From: Flavobacterium phragmitis
GTDB taxonomy: Bacteria > Bacteroidota > Bacteroidia > Flavobacteriales > Flavobacteriaceae
Assembly: GCF_900112575.1 (NCBI RefSeq)
Contig: NZ_FOMH01000011.1
Coordinates: 212,595-276,594, forward strand
Direction of reading: 5' to 3'
DNA length: 64,000 nucleotides
Shown: positions 8,608 through 20,400 of the stretch, piece by piece
Numbering within the stretch: the first letter of the stretch is position 1
How the letters are laid out: each line of letters starts with the position of its first letter
Program-made: the position numbers and the translations under genes
Notes under the pieces: model-generated
Databases searched by the model: none
What the model saw: the letters and a program-made list of their open reading frames with translations, nothing else
What the model was told of the DNA's origin: nothing

Positions 8608-9885
8608 ATGGAAGCACCGTTAGCAGAGCGCATTCGTCCGCAAAAATTAGAAGATTATATTAGTCAGCAGCATTTGGTTGGTCCAACTGGATCTTTAACA
8701 CAGCAAATTTCAAAAGGAATTATTCCTTCTTTGATTTTCTGGGGACCTCCTGGCACAGGAAAAACGACATTGGCCCAAATTATATCACAAGAATCAAAAA
8801 GACCTTTTTTTGTTTTGAGTGCCATAAATTCTGGAGTTAAAGATATTCGCGATGTTATTGACAAAGCAAAACAGAGTGGCGGACTATTTACTGCCAAAAA
8901 TCCAATTCTTTTTATTGATGAGATTCACAGATTCAGTAAATCACAGCAAGATTCACTTTTAGCCGCGGTCGAAAAAGGCTGGATTACGTTGGTTGGAGCC
9001 ACAACAGAAAACCCAAGTTTCGAAGTAATTCCCGCATTATTATCACGTTGTCAAGTCTACATACTAAATGCCTTTACAAAAGACGACTTAGAGGCTTTAT
9101 TAGAGCGTGCAATGAAAACGGATACTTATCTGTTAACCAAAAACATTAACCTTAAAGAAACCGAAGCTTTATTGCGTCTTTCAGGTGGTGACGGCAGAAA
9201 ACTTCTCAATATATTTGAACTTGTCATTAATGCCTCAGCCGGTGATGAAATTACAATTACCAATGATCGTGTTCTAGAATTAGTACAACAAAATACTGTC
9301 TTGTATGACAAAACTGGTGAACAGCATTACGATATTGTTTCTGCTTTTATAAAATCTATTCGAGGAAGCGATCCCAATGGAGCTGTTTATTGGCTCGCCA
9401 GAATGATTGAAGGCGGTGAAGATGTAAAATTTATTGCCAGAAGAATGCTGATTTTGTCAAGTGAAGATATTGGAAATGCTAATCCGACTGCTTTTATAAT
9501 GGCTAATAATACTTTCCAGGCGGTTACTACAATAGGTTATCCAGAAAGCCGAATTATTCTAAGCCAATGTGCTATTTATCTTGCTACGTCTCCAAAAAGC
9601 AATGCTTCTTATATGGCTATTGGAAATGCACAGCAACTGGTAAAACAGACGGGAGATTTGCCTGTTCCGCTTCATTTACGTAACGCTCCAACCAAATTAA
9701 TGAAAGAATTGGGATATGGTGACGAATACAAATATTCTCATGACTACGCAAACAATTTTGCCGAACAAGAATTTCTTCCTGATGCTATAAAAGAAACGGT
9801 TCTTTACAATCCTGGAAGCAATTCTAGAGAGAACAGCAACCGCGAATTTTTAAAGAACCGTTGGAAAGATAAATACGGCTATTAA
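8608..9885 (+). CDS. rarA: replication-associated recombination protein A (AAA+ ATPase RarA/MgsA)
   Basis: The 425-residue AAA+ ATPase acts at stalled or damaged replication forks, interacting with SSB and clamp-loader-related functions. Walker A is GPPGTGKTT (46-54) and Walker B is FIDEIH (about 102-107). ATTENPS is the sensor-1 region and LLSRCQVY carries the arginine-finger region. The C-terminal tetramerisation domain includes RGSDPNGAVYWLARMIEGGE, a hallmark of the family. Length is standard. It is transcribed alone, divergent from rhomboid and convergent with the gene at 9902. Confidence 0.96.
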   Translation: MEAPLAERIRPQKLEDYISQQHLVGPTGSLTQQISKGIIPSLIFWGPPGTGKTTLAQIISQESKRPFFVLSAINSGVKDIRDVIDKAKQSGGLFTAKNPILFIDEIHRFSKSQQDSLLAAVEKGWITLVGATTENPSFEVIPALLSRCQVYILNAFTKDDLEALLERAMKTDTYLLTKNINLKETEALLRLSGGDGRKLLNIFELVINASAGDEITITNDRVLELVQQNTVLYDKTGEQHYDIVSAFIKSIRGSDPNGAVYWLARMIEGGEDVKFIARRMLILSSEDIGNANPTAFIMANNTFQAVTTIGYPESRIILSQCAIYLATSPKSNASYMAIGNAQQLVKQTGDLPVPLHLRNAPTKLMKELGYGDEYKYSHDYANNFAEQEFLPDAIKETVLYNPGSNSRENSNREFLKNRWKDKYGY

Positions 9886-9901
9886 TCCGCATTCTTATGT
9901 T

Positions 9902-10690
9902 TTAGAATTTTACAGTAATTTTTTCTGAAACCAGTTTGTCGTTTTGATAAGACTCAAAATACCATTGACCATCATTTTTCAGGATTAAAGACCCTTGAAC
10001 ATTATCCTTTATTGCTATAAAAACATTTGGCTGTGAAGTTTTTAGAAGCTTCATTACCACTTTCGGTGTTTTATCTATTAATTGATACCCAGATTCTGTT
10101 GGCTGTGCATATAACAAGTTTGGATCTTTTAAGTCTGGTGATGGAGCAACTGCTACAACCTGAGTGGCAGTAACCGGCGCCGCTGCGGCCAAAGTTTCAG
10201 CCGTAACCTTTGTTGGAGCTTGCGCTTGTGTAGTAGTTCTAGCAACCACTACAGTATTTCCACTGTATTTATAATGCAATGCATAAACAGATTTAAATGC
10301 ATTTTCAAGTGATTCTTTATACGCTAATTCATATTCTTTTTCTTTACTTCTTCCAACCTCAGAAGTATAAACAACTTGGCCATAACAATCTTTAAACTGT
10401 ACAAAAAGTTTAGTTACTAAAAATGCGTTGTCTTTTACTACATCAATATATAAAACTTGACAACGGTCTGTGTACCCATCAGGTAGTTGCTCGTTCGTGT
10501 AGAAAGCTTCAAACCCAGCCTTATTCAAATTTTGTTTACTTAAAGTTGCTAAACGATATTGATTATCAGTCTTCATGAAATCATATTTCAAAGGTATAAT
10601 CACGGCCTTGTAATCATTAAGAGAAACAGACTGCGCAAATCCAACAACTGAACATAAAATTGCAGTAAGTAAAAATTTAATTTTCATCAT
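9902..10690 (-). CDS. secreted protein of unknown function with Ala/Thr-rich linker
   Basis: Not recognised. The 262-residue product has a signal peptide (KIKFLLTAILCSVVGFAQ) and an N-terminal region (about 20-145) resembling a small alpha/beta domain. A low-complexity Ala/Thr/Val/Pro linker follows (about 148-188), then a C-terminal beta-rich segment (GSLILKNDGQWYFESYQND). Its ATG overlaps the stop of the upstream HAD gene by one base (TAATG), implying translational coupling; a second ATG follows immediately. It is last in the radC-yjjG-9902 operon. Probably periplasmic or surface located. Confidence 0.75.
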   Translation of the reverse strand: MMKIKFLLTAILCSVVGFAQSVSLNDYKAVIIPLKYDFMKTDNQYRLATLSKQNLNKAGFEAFYTNEQLPDGYTDRCQVLYIDVVKDNAFLVTKLFVQFKDCYGQVVYTSEVGRSKEKEYELAYKESLENAFKSVYALHYKYSGNTVVVARTTTQAQAPTKVTAETLAAAAPVTATQVVAVAPSPDLKDPNLLYAQPTESGYQLIDKTPKVVMKLLKTSQPNVFIAIKDNVQGSLILKNDGQWYFESYQNDKLVSEKITVKF

Positions 10691-11376
10691 TATAAATATT
10701 TTTTTAGTTCTAATAAATGGTTTATTTGTTTATAATTGCCAGACACTTCCAGCTTTCTTTCATTAAAAAAAATTGCATCTAAGCCTGCATTTAACGCACC
10801 GCTTACATCGGCTTCAAAATCGTCTCCAATCATGACACTATTTTCTTTAGATGTATCAGCCAACTTTAATGCATAATCAAATATAATACTATTTGGCTTT
10901 TTAACTCCTGCTAGTTCAGAATTTGTTATAGTACTGAAATAACCTCCCAATGAAGCATTATTAATTTTCTTTTCCTGCACGCTTGCAAATCCGTTGGTAA
11001 TAATATGAAGTTTATATTTTGGTTTGAGATATTCCAAAACTTCAATAGCTCCATCAAAAAGATAATTATTATCAGGCAAAAACTCTATATAATCATTCGA
11101 AATCTGATCAATATTTTCATCTGTCATCACATAATTCAAAGCATCAAAAGAAAGCTTTAATCTATTGTAACGCAATTCTTGATGCGTAATTTCGTCATTT
11201 TGATACAATCTCCAGCATTCTTGATTTATGGGAACATATTTTTCAATAAAATCTTCTATTTTAATTCCTTGAAAATTATTCTTAAAAATACGATCAAAGG
11301 CCATTTGAGAGTTTTTATCAAAGTCCCACAACGTATGATCTAAATCAAAAAAAATGTCAGTAATATTGGTATTCAT
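10690..11376 (-). CDS. yjjG: YjjG-family noncanonical pyrimidine nucleotidase (HAD superfamily)
   Basis: The 228-residue HAD hydrolase is predicted to dephosphorylate pyrimidine nucleoside monophosphates, including noncanonical ones, as a house-cleaning enzyme. HAD motif I is FFDLDHTLWDF (nucleophile and acid Asp11/Asp13), motif II is HIITNGFASVQ, the motif III lysine lies in AGVKKPNSIIF and motif IV is MIGDDFEADVSGALNAG. The helical cap sits between motifs I and II. It follows radC by 3 nt and overlaps the next gene by 1 nt. The match to the YjjG subfamily is good, but substrate range within HAD enzymes is hard to predict. Confidence 0.87.
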   Translation of the reverse strand: MNTNITDIFFDLDHTLWDFDKNSQMAFDRIFKNNFQGIKIEDFIEKYVPINQECWRLYQNDEITHQELRYNRLKLSFDALNYVMTDENIDQISNDYIEFLPDNNYLFDGAIEVLEYLKPKYKLHIITNGFASVQEKKINNASLGGYFSTITNSELAGVKKPNSIIFDYALKLADTSKENSVMIGDDFEADVSGALNAGLDAIFFNERKLEVSGNYKQINHLLELKKYL

Positions 11377-11379
11377 AGA

Positions 11380-12069
11380 TTAAAAAATTCCTTCATCTAC
11401 AAAACTATAATATTTTGATTCAGTAATAATCAAATGGTCTAAAATTTTAACATCTAAAATTTCCCCTGCCTCTTTAATTTTCTTCGTGATTTGTTTATCT
11501 GCATTACTTGGCTTTAAATCTCCTGAGGGATGATTATGGCACAAAATCAAACCTGTAGCACCATTTTCCAACGCTAACTTAAAAATCAATCGCATATCTA
11601 CAACGGTTCCAGCAATACCTCCTTTACTTAATTGTGATTTAGAAATCACCTTATTCGAATTATTAAGAAAAAGCACCCAAAATTCTTCATGCGGAAGTTC
11701 TCCAATTATGGGTTGCATTATTTCAAATACTGCTTTACTCGAAGTTATTCTTTTTAATATTAAAACATCTTCTACTCTCTGCCTTCGTCCCAACTCCAAT
11801 GCGGCAACAATTGAAACTGCTTTGGCTTCACCTATTCCTTTAAACTTCATTAATTGCGAAATAGACATTTTACCTAAAGCATTGAGATTTTTTGCATTGG
11901 CTAAAATTCTTTGGCTTAATGCAACTGCCGATTCATTTCGGCTTCCAGAGCCAATTAAAATTGCCAATAATTCGGCATCACTCAAAGCATCTTTGCCTTT
12001 TTTCATTAATTTTTCGCGAGGTTTGTCATCATCTGACCAATCTCTTATTGCAAAATGTCCTTCATCCAT
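11380..12069 (-). CDS. radC: RadC family JAB-domain protein
   Basis: The 229-residue protein joins an N-terminal UPF0758 helix-hairpin-helix region (RDWSDDDKPREKLMKKG, then LMKFKGIGEAKAVSIVAALE) to a C-terminal JAB/MPN metalloprotease-like domain with CHNHPSGDLKPSNAD. The HNHPSG block supplies the metal ligands. The name RadC is historical: the DNA-repair role is not firmly established and the biochemical function is uncertain. A GTG at 12075 is also in frame, but ATG 12069 (MDEGHFAIRDW) matches the usual N-terminus. It is the first gene of a three-gene minus-strand operon. Confidence 0.92.
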   Translation of the reverse strand: MDEGHFAIRDWSDDDKPREKLMKKGKDALSDAELLAILIGSGSRNESAVALSQRILANAKNLNALGKMSISQLMKFKGIGEAKAVSIVAALELGRRQRVEDVLILKRITSSKAVFEIMQPIIGELPHEEFWVLFLNNSNKVISKSQLSKGGIAGTVVDMRLIFKLALENGATGLILCHNHPSGDLKPSNADKQITKKIKEAGEILDVKILDHLIITESKYYSFVDEGIF

Positions 12070-12186
12070 AATCACACAATATAAAAAGCGAATATATACA
12101 AAAAGAAGAAAAACCTTTCAAATAAATACAATCGATTTTAATTTTAATTAACTCTAAAAATAAAAAGTACAAAAATGGAATTCCAA

Positions 12187-12217
12187 TAAAAAAAGCCGAT
12201 TGTTTCAACAATCGGCC
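12187..12217 (-). terminator. Rho-independent terminator of mpl
   Basis: A 22-bp palindrome (GCCGATTGTT, TC, AACAATCGGC; 12195-12216) is followed on the minus strand by a run of seven T. It lies about 31 nt after the mpl stop codon. Confidence 0.88.
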
Positions 12218-12247
12218 CATTATCTAATTTTCAACTTGGTTAATTTT

Positions 12248-13603
12248 CTAATTAATCAACCCTTTTACATCATCAAAATTCAAACCTCCATAATTTCCTG
12301 AACTCATTAATAAAAGTGCTGTATTATCTAAATTTAAGTTGAATAAATATTCTTTAAATTCAGTTGGATTGGTGTAAATAATTAAATCTTTTCTGTTAAA
12401 TGCAGTTGCAATCTGTTCATAAGTTACTTCTTCCAACTGTTTAATTTTTACTGCATCTGGAGAATAAAAAACAACCGCAACATCAGCATTATCTAAAGCT
12501 CCTTCGTATTCCTTCAAGAATGCTGCATTTAAACTGCTGTACGTATGCAATTCCAAACAAGCCACCAAAGTTCTATTTGGATATTGTTCTTTTACTGCTT
12601 TTGTGGTAGCTGCGACTTTACTTGGCGAATGCGCGAAATCCTTATACGCTACTTTTCCTTTTCCTTCTGCAATTTTTTCCAAACGTTTTGAAGCTCCTTT
12701 AAAACTTGCGATTGCTTCGTAAAAATCAGCTTCGTCAACTCCCATATTTTGGCAGATCCATTTTGCTCCAGCTAAATTATTTAAGTTATGCGCACCAAAA
12801 ACTTCAATTGGCATATCGCCTTCTGGAGTTTTCAATAAAGTTACACCATCACTTACAGAATATTCTGGAGTTGAATACGCAATTTTTCTAATTGGATTTG
12901 TTGCTGCTTCAGAAACACGTTTTACTTCTGGATCATTTTCATTATAAACTAAAATACCTCCGTTAGTAATTTTTGCAATGAAAATCTCAAACTGCTCTAC
13001 ATAATTCTCGTACGTTGGAAAAACATTAATATGATCCCAGGCAATACCAGAAATTAAAGCAATATTTGGCTGGTACAAATGAAATTTAGGACGGCGGTCA
13101 ATTGGCGAAGACAAATATTCGTCACCTTCCAAAACCATAAAATCATTTTCTTCAGTTAAGTGAACCATCGTATCGAAACCTTCCAATTGTGCGCCAACCA
13201 TGTAATCAACTGCAATATTATGGTAATGCATCACGTGCAAAATCATCGAAGTAATAGTCGTTTTTCCATGAGAACCACCAATTACAACACGAGTTTTATT
13301 TTTAGATTGCTCATATAAAAATTCAGGATAGGAATAAATTTTTAATCCCAATTCCTGCGCTTTCAATAATTCTGGATTATCTGCTTTTGCGTGCATTCCA
13401 AGAATGATTGCATCAATATCTGCAGTAATTTTTTCTGGAAACCAACCCATTTCTGCTGGTAAAATTCCCTTTTTCTCTAATCTTGATTTTGATGGTTCAA
13501 AAATAGCATCGTCGCTTCCTGTAACCTGATATCCTTTGTTATGTAGTGCTAATGCTAGGTTGTGCATTGCGCTTCCGCCAATGGCAATGAAATGTGTTTT
13601 CAT
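12248..13603 (-). CDS. mpl: UDP-N-acetylmuramate:L-alanyl-gamma-D-glutamyl-meso-diaminopimelate ligase Mpl
   Basis: The 451-residue Mur-ligase reattaches recycled murein tripeptide to UDP-MurNAc, feeding peptidoglycan recycling. The Rossmann start MKTHFIAIGGSAMHNLALAL and the ATP loop VVIGGSHGKTTITSM are typical. So are LEGDEYLSSPIDRRPKFHLY and AWDHINVFPTYENYVEQF, which separate Mpl from MurC. Length matches the family. It follows the TPR gene by 14 nt, so both probably share one message that ends at the hairpin at 12187-12217. Confidence 0.93.
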   Translation of the reverse strand: MKTHFIAIGGSAMHNLALALHNKGYQVTGSDDAIFEPSKSRLEKKGILPAEMGWFPEKITADIDAIILGMHAKADNPELLKAQELGLKIYSYPEFLYEQSKNKTRVVIGGSHGKTTITSMILHVMHYHNIAVDYMVGAQLEGFDTMVHLTEENDFMVLEGDEYLSSPIDRRPKFHLYQPNIALISGIAWDHINVFPTYENYVEQFEIFIAKITNGGILVYNENDPEVKRVSEAATNPIRKIAYSTPEYSVSDGVTLLKTPEGDMPIEVFGAHNLNNLAGAKWICQNMGVDEADFYEAIASFKGASKRLEKIAEGKGKVAYKDFAHSPSKVAATTKAVKEQYPNRTLVACLELHTYSSLNAAFLKEYEGALDNADVAVVFYSPDAVKIKQLEEVTYEQIATAFNRKDLIIYTNPTEFKEYLFNLNLDNTALLLMSSGNYGGLNFDDVKGLIN

Positions 13604-13617
13604 TTAGAATCTTTATT

Positions 13618-14304
13618 TTATGCTTCGAATTTTCGTTTTAAATCCTGCGCTTTTTTTGTGTCTTTTAGTTTGTTCAAATATAAATTATATAATTTTTGAA
13701 ATGTGACTTTTGAATTGCCAATTTCATGCGCTTTCTTATAATTTTTTTCAGCAAGATCATATCTTTTAAAATATTCTTCAATTCTTCCTCTTGACAAATA
13801 TCCATCAATTGGAGAAAACTGCGCTAATTCATTAGAATATGCTATTGCTTTTGATTCGCTTCCGCCTAAAATTCCAGGCAATTGTAAATAAATTTCAATC
13901 AATGCCCAACGCGCCTGAACATGTTTTGGATTAAGCTCGATCGCTTTTTCAAAAGCTTCCTTCATATCACCCACCATCGAAAAAGCTTTAATTTTATTCA
14001 CTTCAACAGCATGCATTGCCAGACAGCCTCCGTATTTAAAAAAATAATCGGCAACTGTGGGTTTCAATTCTTTTAGTTTTTTAAAATATTCAGCCCCTTT
14101 TACCCAAGATTTTTGATGTGCTTCTATTTCGCCAAGATATTCAAGTACCTTACTATCTGTTGGACTGGTTTTAAGAATTCCTTCAAATAAGGGTCGTGCT
14201 TCATCGTACTTCTTAGCCCGAAATAACTTCTCTCCTTTTTCAAAATTAGATTGTGCCCAAGAGCACATTGGAACAATTAAAAAGAAAATCAGCAACTTTT
14301 TCAT
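13618..14304 (-). CDS. secreted TPR-repeat protein
   Basis: The 228-residue protein has a signal peptide (KKLLIFFLIVPMCSWAQ) followed by tetratricopeptide-like helix pairs: FEKGEKLFRAKKYDEARPLF at about 20-40, then segments near 50-75, 95-120 and 165-205. TPR domains mediate protein contacts and the partner is unknown. The -7 box TATTTTTG at 14309-14316 ends 4 nt before this ATG, supporting the start and a leaderless mRNA. It is upstream of mpl with a 14-nt gap, which hints at an envelope-related role but proves nothing. Confidence 0.85.
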   Translation of the reverse strand: MKKLLIFFLIVPMCSWAQSNFEKGEKLFRAKKYDEARPLFEGILKTSPTDSKVLEYLGEIEAHQKSWVKGAEYFKKLKELKPTVADYFFKYGGCLAMHAVEVNKIKAFSMVGDMKEAFEKAIELNPKHVQARWALIEIYLQLPGILGGSESKAIAYSNELAQFSPIDGYLSRGRIEEYFKRYDLAEKNYKKAHEIGNSKVTFQKLYNLYLNKLKDTKKAQDLKRKFEA

Positions 14305-14308
14305 ATTT

Positions 14309-14316
14309 CAAAAATA
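14309..14316 (-). promoter_or_regulatory. -7 promoter box of the TPR-mpl operon, 4 nt before the ATG
   Basis: The minus strand reads TATTTTTG, then AAAT, then the ATG at 14304. The 4-nt spacing repeats the leaderless geometry seen at rlmB, rarA, gbsR and the SDR gene. Confidence 0.6.
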
Positions 14317-14444
14317 AGGAAATATAAAATGCTATTTGCTTTTGAACATAAATTAGTAATTTGTACGAAATTTATTTTTAAATAATCTTTCTATGTTTCC
14401 AACCTTTTTTGAATTTTAAACATCTTAAGATTAAAACTCTTCTT

Positions 14445-17400
14445 ATGAAAAATATACTTTTTGTATTCTTATTGATTTCGACAGTACTTTTTAGTCAGCA
14501 AAATGATAAAAAATGGGACAATGTAATTGCTCTTGAAAACCAAGGCAAAGTAAAAGCTGCCAATGAAATTGTTTCCAAAATTTACAAAAAAGCTGTAAAT
14601 CAAAAAGACGAAGTACAAATGATAAAATGCTTTTTCTACCAATCTAAATATTTACAGGTTGTTGATGAAAATGCACAGACGAAAATTTTAAATAATTTGC
14701 AAACAGATATTAATCGCGCTTCTATTCCATCAAAAGCGATTTTGAATGTGGTGTACGCGAAATGTTTAACTGATTATTACAGCAATAACAGATATCAAAT
14801 TAACATAAGAACGAATACTACGGTTTTAGACTCCGATTTTTTAACATGGACTGACAGTAATTTCATTTCTCAAATTAATCTCGTCTTAAAAAATTCATTA
14901 GAAAATGAGGCTATTTTAAAAAACACTTCTCTAATAAAATACGAAGTAGTCTTTGATTATCCTACACTAGAAAAATTCAAAACATTAAATGTATTCAATT
15001 ACATACTATCAGAAAACATTTCTATTATAACAAAGAAATTACGAACTTGGGAAATTAAGAAAAGTGAGTTTTTTGATTTTAAAAAAGAGCTTTTAGGAAA
15101 TTCAAATGATTTTATAAAACTAAATTTCGATTCTGTTTCTAATGAAAATCTCAAAATAATTTTGAAACTTTATCAAAAACAAGAAATCAATAATCCTTCA
15201 GTAGAAAACATCTGGCAAAGAATTCAATTCAGTAAAAATTATATTGTTGATGCTGATGAAGATTACATTAAAGCCTTGACAGCGTTTCAAAAACAAACCA
15301 ATGATGTAAATCTTATTCACAACATTCAACTCGAAAAAGCATATTATTTAGCTCAACATGCATCAAAACATACTTATCCAGATTACAATGTAAAAGCAGT
15401 TGCGACTCTCGACAGTATTCTAAAAACAGAAAACAAATCGAATGCTTATAAATTGGCGCTTCAAAAAAAAGAAGCTATTTTGCATAAATTTTTAAATGTA
15501 AAGCTTCAAAAGTACATTTATAATAATGAAAACACGAGAGGTTATATTAGATATCAAAATATTGAGAATCTTAAAATTTCATTCTTTAAAATCAGTCAGG
15601 CACAAATTAAGCAGACTAAAACGTATAAGAGAGACAGCATAATTGAGAATCTTGTCACAAAAACAAAACCTACAGCCTCACAAATCTATCCGCTTGTTGA
15701 TAAAAAAGATTATTATGAATATTCTACTGAAGTTTTGCTTCCTAAATTAGAAATAGGTTCTTACTTGGTCTATTTTGAAAGTGAATCTGATACGAAAGGC
15801 AAAAAAGCGACTGCTTTTGAAACCATAACGGTTTCTCAATTTATAGTTTTGGCATCACAAAATGAAAAACAGGAAAATTATCAGGTTTTAGATCGAAAAA
15901 CAGGAAAACCTTTAGAAAATATAACCGTAAAAACTCCTTCTTTCTCTGTTATAACAAATAAAAACGGAAATGCTATTTTAAATAAAGTGAAAGATGGCTA
16001 CAATGAACTTATCTCTTTCTACACTTCAAATGATACGCTTTCTGTAAACAAAAATTACCTTTATTATAATACTGAATATGATGATCTGAATAATAAAGAT
16101 CAAAAATTTAGCGCAACAGTAGAATTCTATCTAGACCGCGCAATTTATCGTCCTGGACAAACGGTTTATTACAAAGGAATTGCTGTACAGAGATTAAAAA
16201 ACAAAGTTTCTGTAGTTCCTTACACTTCGTTTAAAGTTACTGTTGAAGATGCAAATCAAAATCATTTTAAAGAATTTGACGTAACTTCAAATGAATTTGG
16301 ATCTTTTTCTGGAGAATTTATTTTACCAAAAACCGGACTTACCGGAACTTTTACGATTAAAGCAGAAGAGCCAGATGATTATGAAAAAGACAACGCTTAC
16401 GATAAAACAAAAAACGAACATCCATTTTGGGACAATGTCAACTTGTCTTATTCAGAGTTAGGCTTTAGAGTTGAAGAATACAAACGTCCGAAATTTGAAG
16501 TTAATTTTGAACCTAAAAAAGGAAGTTTCGAACTTAATAAACTAGCAAAAGTAAACGGAACTGCAAAAGCTTTTGCAGGAAGCAACATTTCTGATGCGAA
16601 AGTGACTTATACTGTTACAAGAAGTACAAATTATTTTAGAGATTACTATTCGCAAGAACCGAATGAAGTATTAAAAACAGGAGAAACTAAAACGGATGCA
16701 TCAGGAAAATTTACGATTGATTTTACAGCACTTCCTTCGGAAAATGCGATAAAAGAAAAACTTCCTGTTTTTTCTTATTTGATAAAAGCTTCTGTAACCG
16801 ATATTAATGGAGAAACGCACGATGCTCAAACTACTATAAAAGTGGGCTATCATGATTTAGAGCTTAACACCATTGTCAAGACCTTAATTTCGACCAAAAA
16901 TAAAAATGACATCAAACTTACGAGCACCAATTTAAATGGCGAGTCAAAAACGGTTAAAGGAGATGTGAAGATTTATTTTCTTAATCCGATCTCCACAAAA
17001 TTCAAAACCAGAGTTTTTCCTAATCCTGATATCGAAGCGATTTCAGATGCAGAATTTGAAAAATTATTTCCTTATGAATCCAATATAAAATTAAAAGACA
17101 AAACACCAGAAATCTTAGTGTTTACTAAAAAGATTGATACGGAAACCGACAAAACTCTTCCTTTAGATTTTATTATTAATTATAAATCTGGAAACTATAA
17201 AGTTGTCTTTTCGGCTCAAGATAGTTTTGGAAATTTAATTGAAAACAGTTCCACTTTTAAAATTAAACAAAGCAAAGATAAATTTGATGCAAGCAGATTG
17301 TTTACTGCAGAACAAATAAATTCTGATGCAAAAAAAGATGGTTTTGCTTTAATAAAATTAACTTCTGTTATACCCGATTTATATATCATAGGAACGGCTA

Positions 17401-20400
17401 ATTTTGAAGGCAATATTTTTTCAGAAGAAACATATCATCTTGAAAATCATGAAACCGTAATTAGAATTCCACTTAAAAAAGAATTCAAAGATATTGTCAC
17501 AATTAATTTTGAAAATGTTTTTGAAAATGAAAAATTTGATAATAGTATCTCTGTAGCCTTGAAATCAGAAAAACCAGAATTAAAATTTGATGTAGATACT
17601 TTCAGAAGCAAATTACAACCTGGAAGCTCCGAAAATTGGTCTTTTAAACTTACAGGAACAGCAACAAAAAAAGAAGCTGAAGTTTTGGCTTCTATGTACG
17701 ACGCTTCTTTGGATCAATTTGCTACAAAAAATTGGGAAAGATGGAACAGTTATTACAATAGTGGCAGTATTGTTCATGGCACAACAAAATCAGTTTTAGG
17801 AAATGAAAAAACGAATACTATAATCTCTTATCCAAATAGTACCTCTAAGTCCATAGAACTTAAAAATGAAAGCACGAAATTAATCTGGTTTGGATTTGAC
17901 TTTAACAGCTCCAATTACAATGCACTTTACCTTCAAAGAGAATATCAAAGACAATTAAGCAAAAAGGTAAAAAAACCAGCAAATGCCAAAATGATATCGG
18001 GAATCGTAACCGATAACAACAAATTAGAACTTCCTGGCGTATCTGTAACCGTAAAAGGAACACAAAGAAGCACTACAACCGACTATGATGGATATTATGA
18101 AATAGAAGCTAACGAAAATGAGGAACTTGTATTTTCTTACATTGGCTTTAAAAGTGAAACGGTTGTTATTTCCCAAAACAAAATCCAAAATATTATTTTA
18201 AAAGATGAATCTTCTAATTTAGAAGAAGTTGTTGTAGTGGGTTATGGTGTTCAGAAAAAGAAATCTTTAACAGGAGCAGTTACCCAAATGGTTGTTCAAG
18301 AAGATAATACCGTTTACAATACAGCTGGAATTTCAGATTCATTATCGGGAAAAGTTGCTGGTGTGAGTGTAAGCGATTATAAAGTTATGATTAGAGGAAA
18401 CGGTTCAATCTCGAGTGCAAATTCTCCAATTTACGTCGTAGACGGAATAATAGTAGCCAATATAGACAGTATAGACCCTAAAGATATTTTAGCAATCGAT
18501 GTTTTAAAAGACCAAAAAGCAACTGCCCTTTATGGAAGCAGAGCTGCAAATGGCGCTATTATCATTACAACAAAAAAAGCATTAGAAGGGTTAACCCAAG
18601 TCAAAGCCAGAAAAAATCTTTCTGAAACTGCTTTCTTCTTCCCTAATTTAAGAACTGATTCTAAAGGAAAAGTAAGTTTCAATTTTACTTCTCCCGAAGC
18701 ACTTACGGCTTGGAAACTTCGTTTATTAGCTCATAACAAAGATGCCGTTGTAGGATATCTGGAAAAGAATGTTGTTACACAAAAAGAATTGATGGTTTTA
18801 CCGAATTTTCCTCGCTTTTTGAGAGAAAAAGATACAATCGTAATTAGCACTAAAATTTCGAATGTGACCAATGAAACAAAAACCGGAATCGCAAGTTTGC
18901 AGTTTTTCGACGCTTCAACAATGCAACCAATCGATGCCAAAATGTTAAACGCAAAAAACATAAAAAACTTTACAATTCCAGCTTACGGAAATACAACGGC
19001 AAACTGGACAATTACAATTCCCGAAGGTCTACAAGGCATTCAATACAAAATCGTAGCTAAAGCAGGTAATTTCTCTGATGGAGAAGAAAATATTATTCCT
19101 GTTCTGACCAATAATATGCTGGTAACTGAAAGTATTCCGATTTGGGTTCGCGAGAATTCAACTAAAGAATATACGTTTGAGAATCTAAAAAACAATAATT
19201 CTACAACATTAAAAAATCATCAGTTTACACTAGAATATACTTCTAACCCAACTTGGCTTGCCATTCAGTCAATTCCTTATTTAATGGAATATGAACATGA
19301 ATGTGCCGAACAGACTTTCGCACGTTTTTATGCCAATTCGCTAGCTACGGAGATCATTGCAAGCAATCCAAAAATCGCCAGCATCTTTGAAGAATGGAGA
19401 AAAAATGAAAAATTAAATTCAAAATTGGACGATAATGAAGAATTAAAATCACTCATTTTGGCCGAAACGCCTTGGCTGAATGATGCGCAAAACGAAAATG
19501 AAAAGAAAAGAAATCTTGCATTGTTATTCGATTTAGAAAAAATGAAAACTTCTCAAGATGCAGCTTTTCAAAAATTAAAACAAAAACAACTGCCTTCGGG
19601 TGCTTTTTCTTGGTTTGGAGGAAACTACGAAAATGAATACATCACGAGACATATTCTGGCCGGCCTCGGACATTTGGAAAAACTTCAAAAAAACAACACT
19701 ACTTCTCAATTAGAGCAGATTACAGCTACTGCAATTCCGTTTATAGATTCTAAATTTTTAGAATACTATAAAGCCACAACCAAAAATCTAAAAAAGAGCG
19801 ATAAATTAATTTGGCTCAATCCATATTCTGATCTGCATTATCTTTATACCAGAAGTTTTTATTTAGAGAAATATCCTTTACCTGATACTTTGAAAAAAGC
19901 CTCAAAACTATATATAGAAACAGCTAAAAAAAGCTGGTTAAACTATTCTCTTTACGAGAAAGGACTAGCTGCCTTGACACTAAATCGTTTTGGAGAAAAA
20001 GCAACAGCCAAAACAATTCTGGAAAGTCTAAAAGAAACTGCATCAAACAACGAAGACTGGGGAATGTACTGGATTGCCAACAAATCAGGATGGTATTGGT
20101 ATCAGGCTCCGATAGAAACTCAGGCTTTATTGATTGAGGCTTTCGCCGAAATAAATAACGACACCAAATCGGTTGATGCGATGAAAGTCTGGTTATTGAA
20201 AAACAAACAAACCAAGAACTGGCCCACAACAAAATCTACAACCGAAGCCATTTATGCTTTATTAATGCAGGGAACCGATTGGCTTTCGGTAAAAGACAAT
20301 ACGGTTATCAAATTAGGAGATGAAAAAATCATGACGAAAAAATTATCCGAAAATGAAAAAGAAGCAGAAACAGGTTACATCAAACTAAACTGGAAAGCAG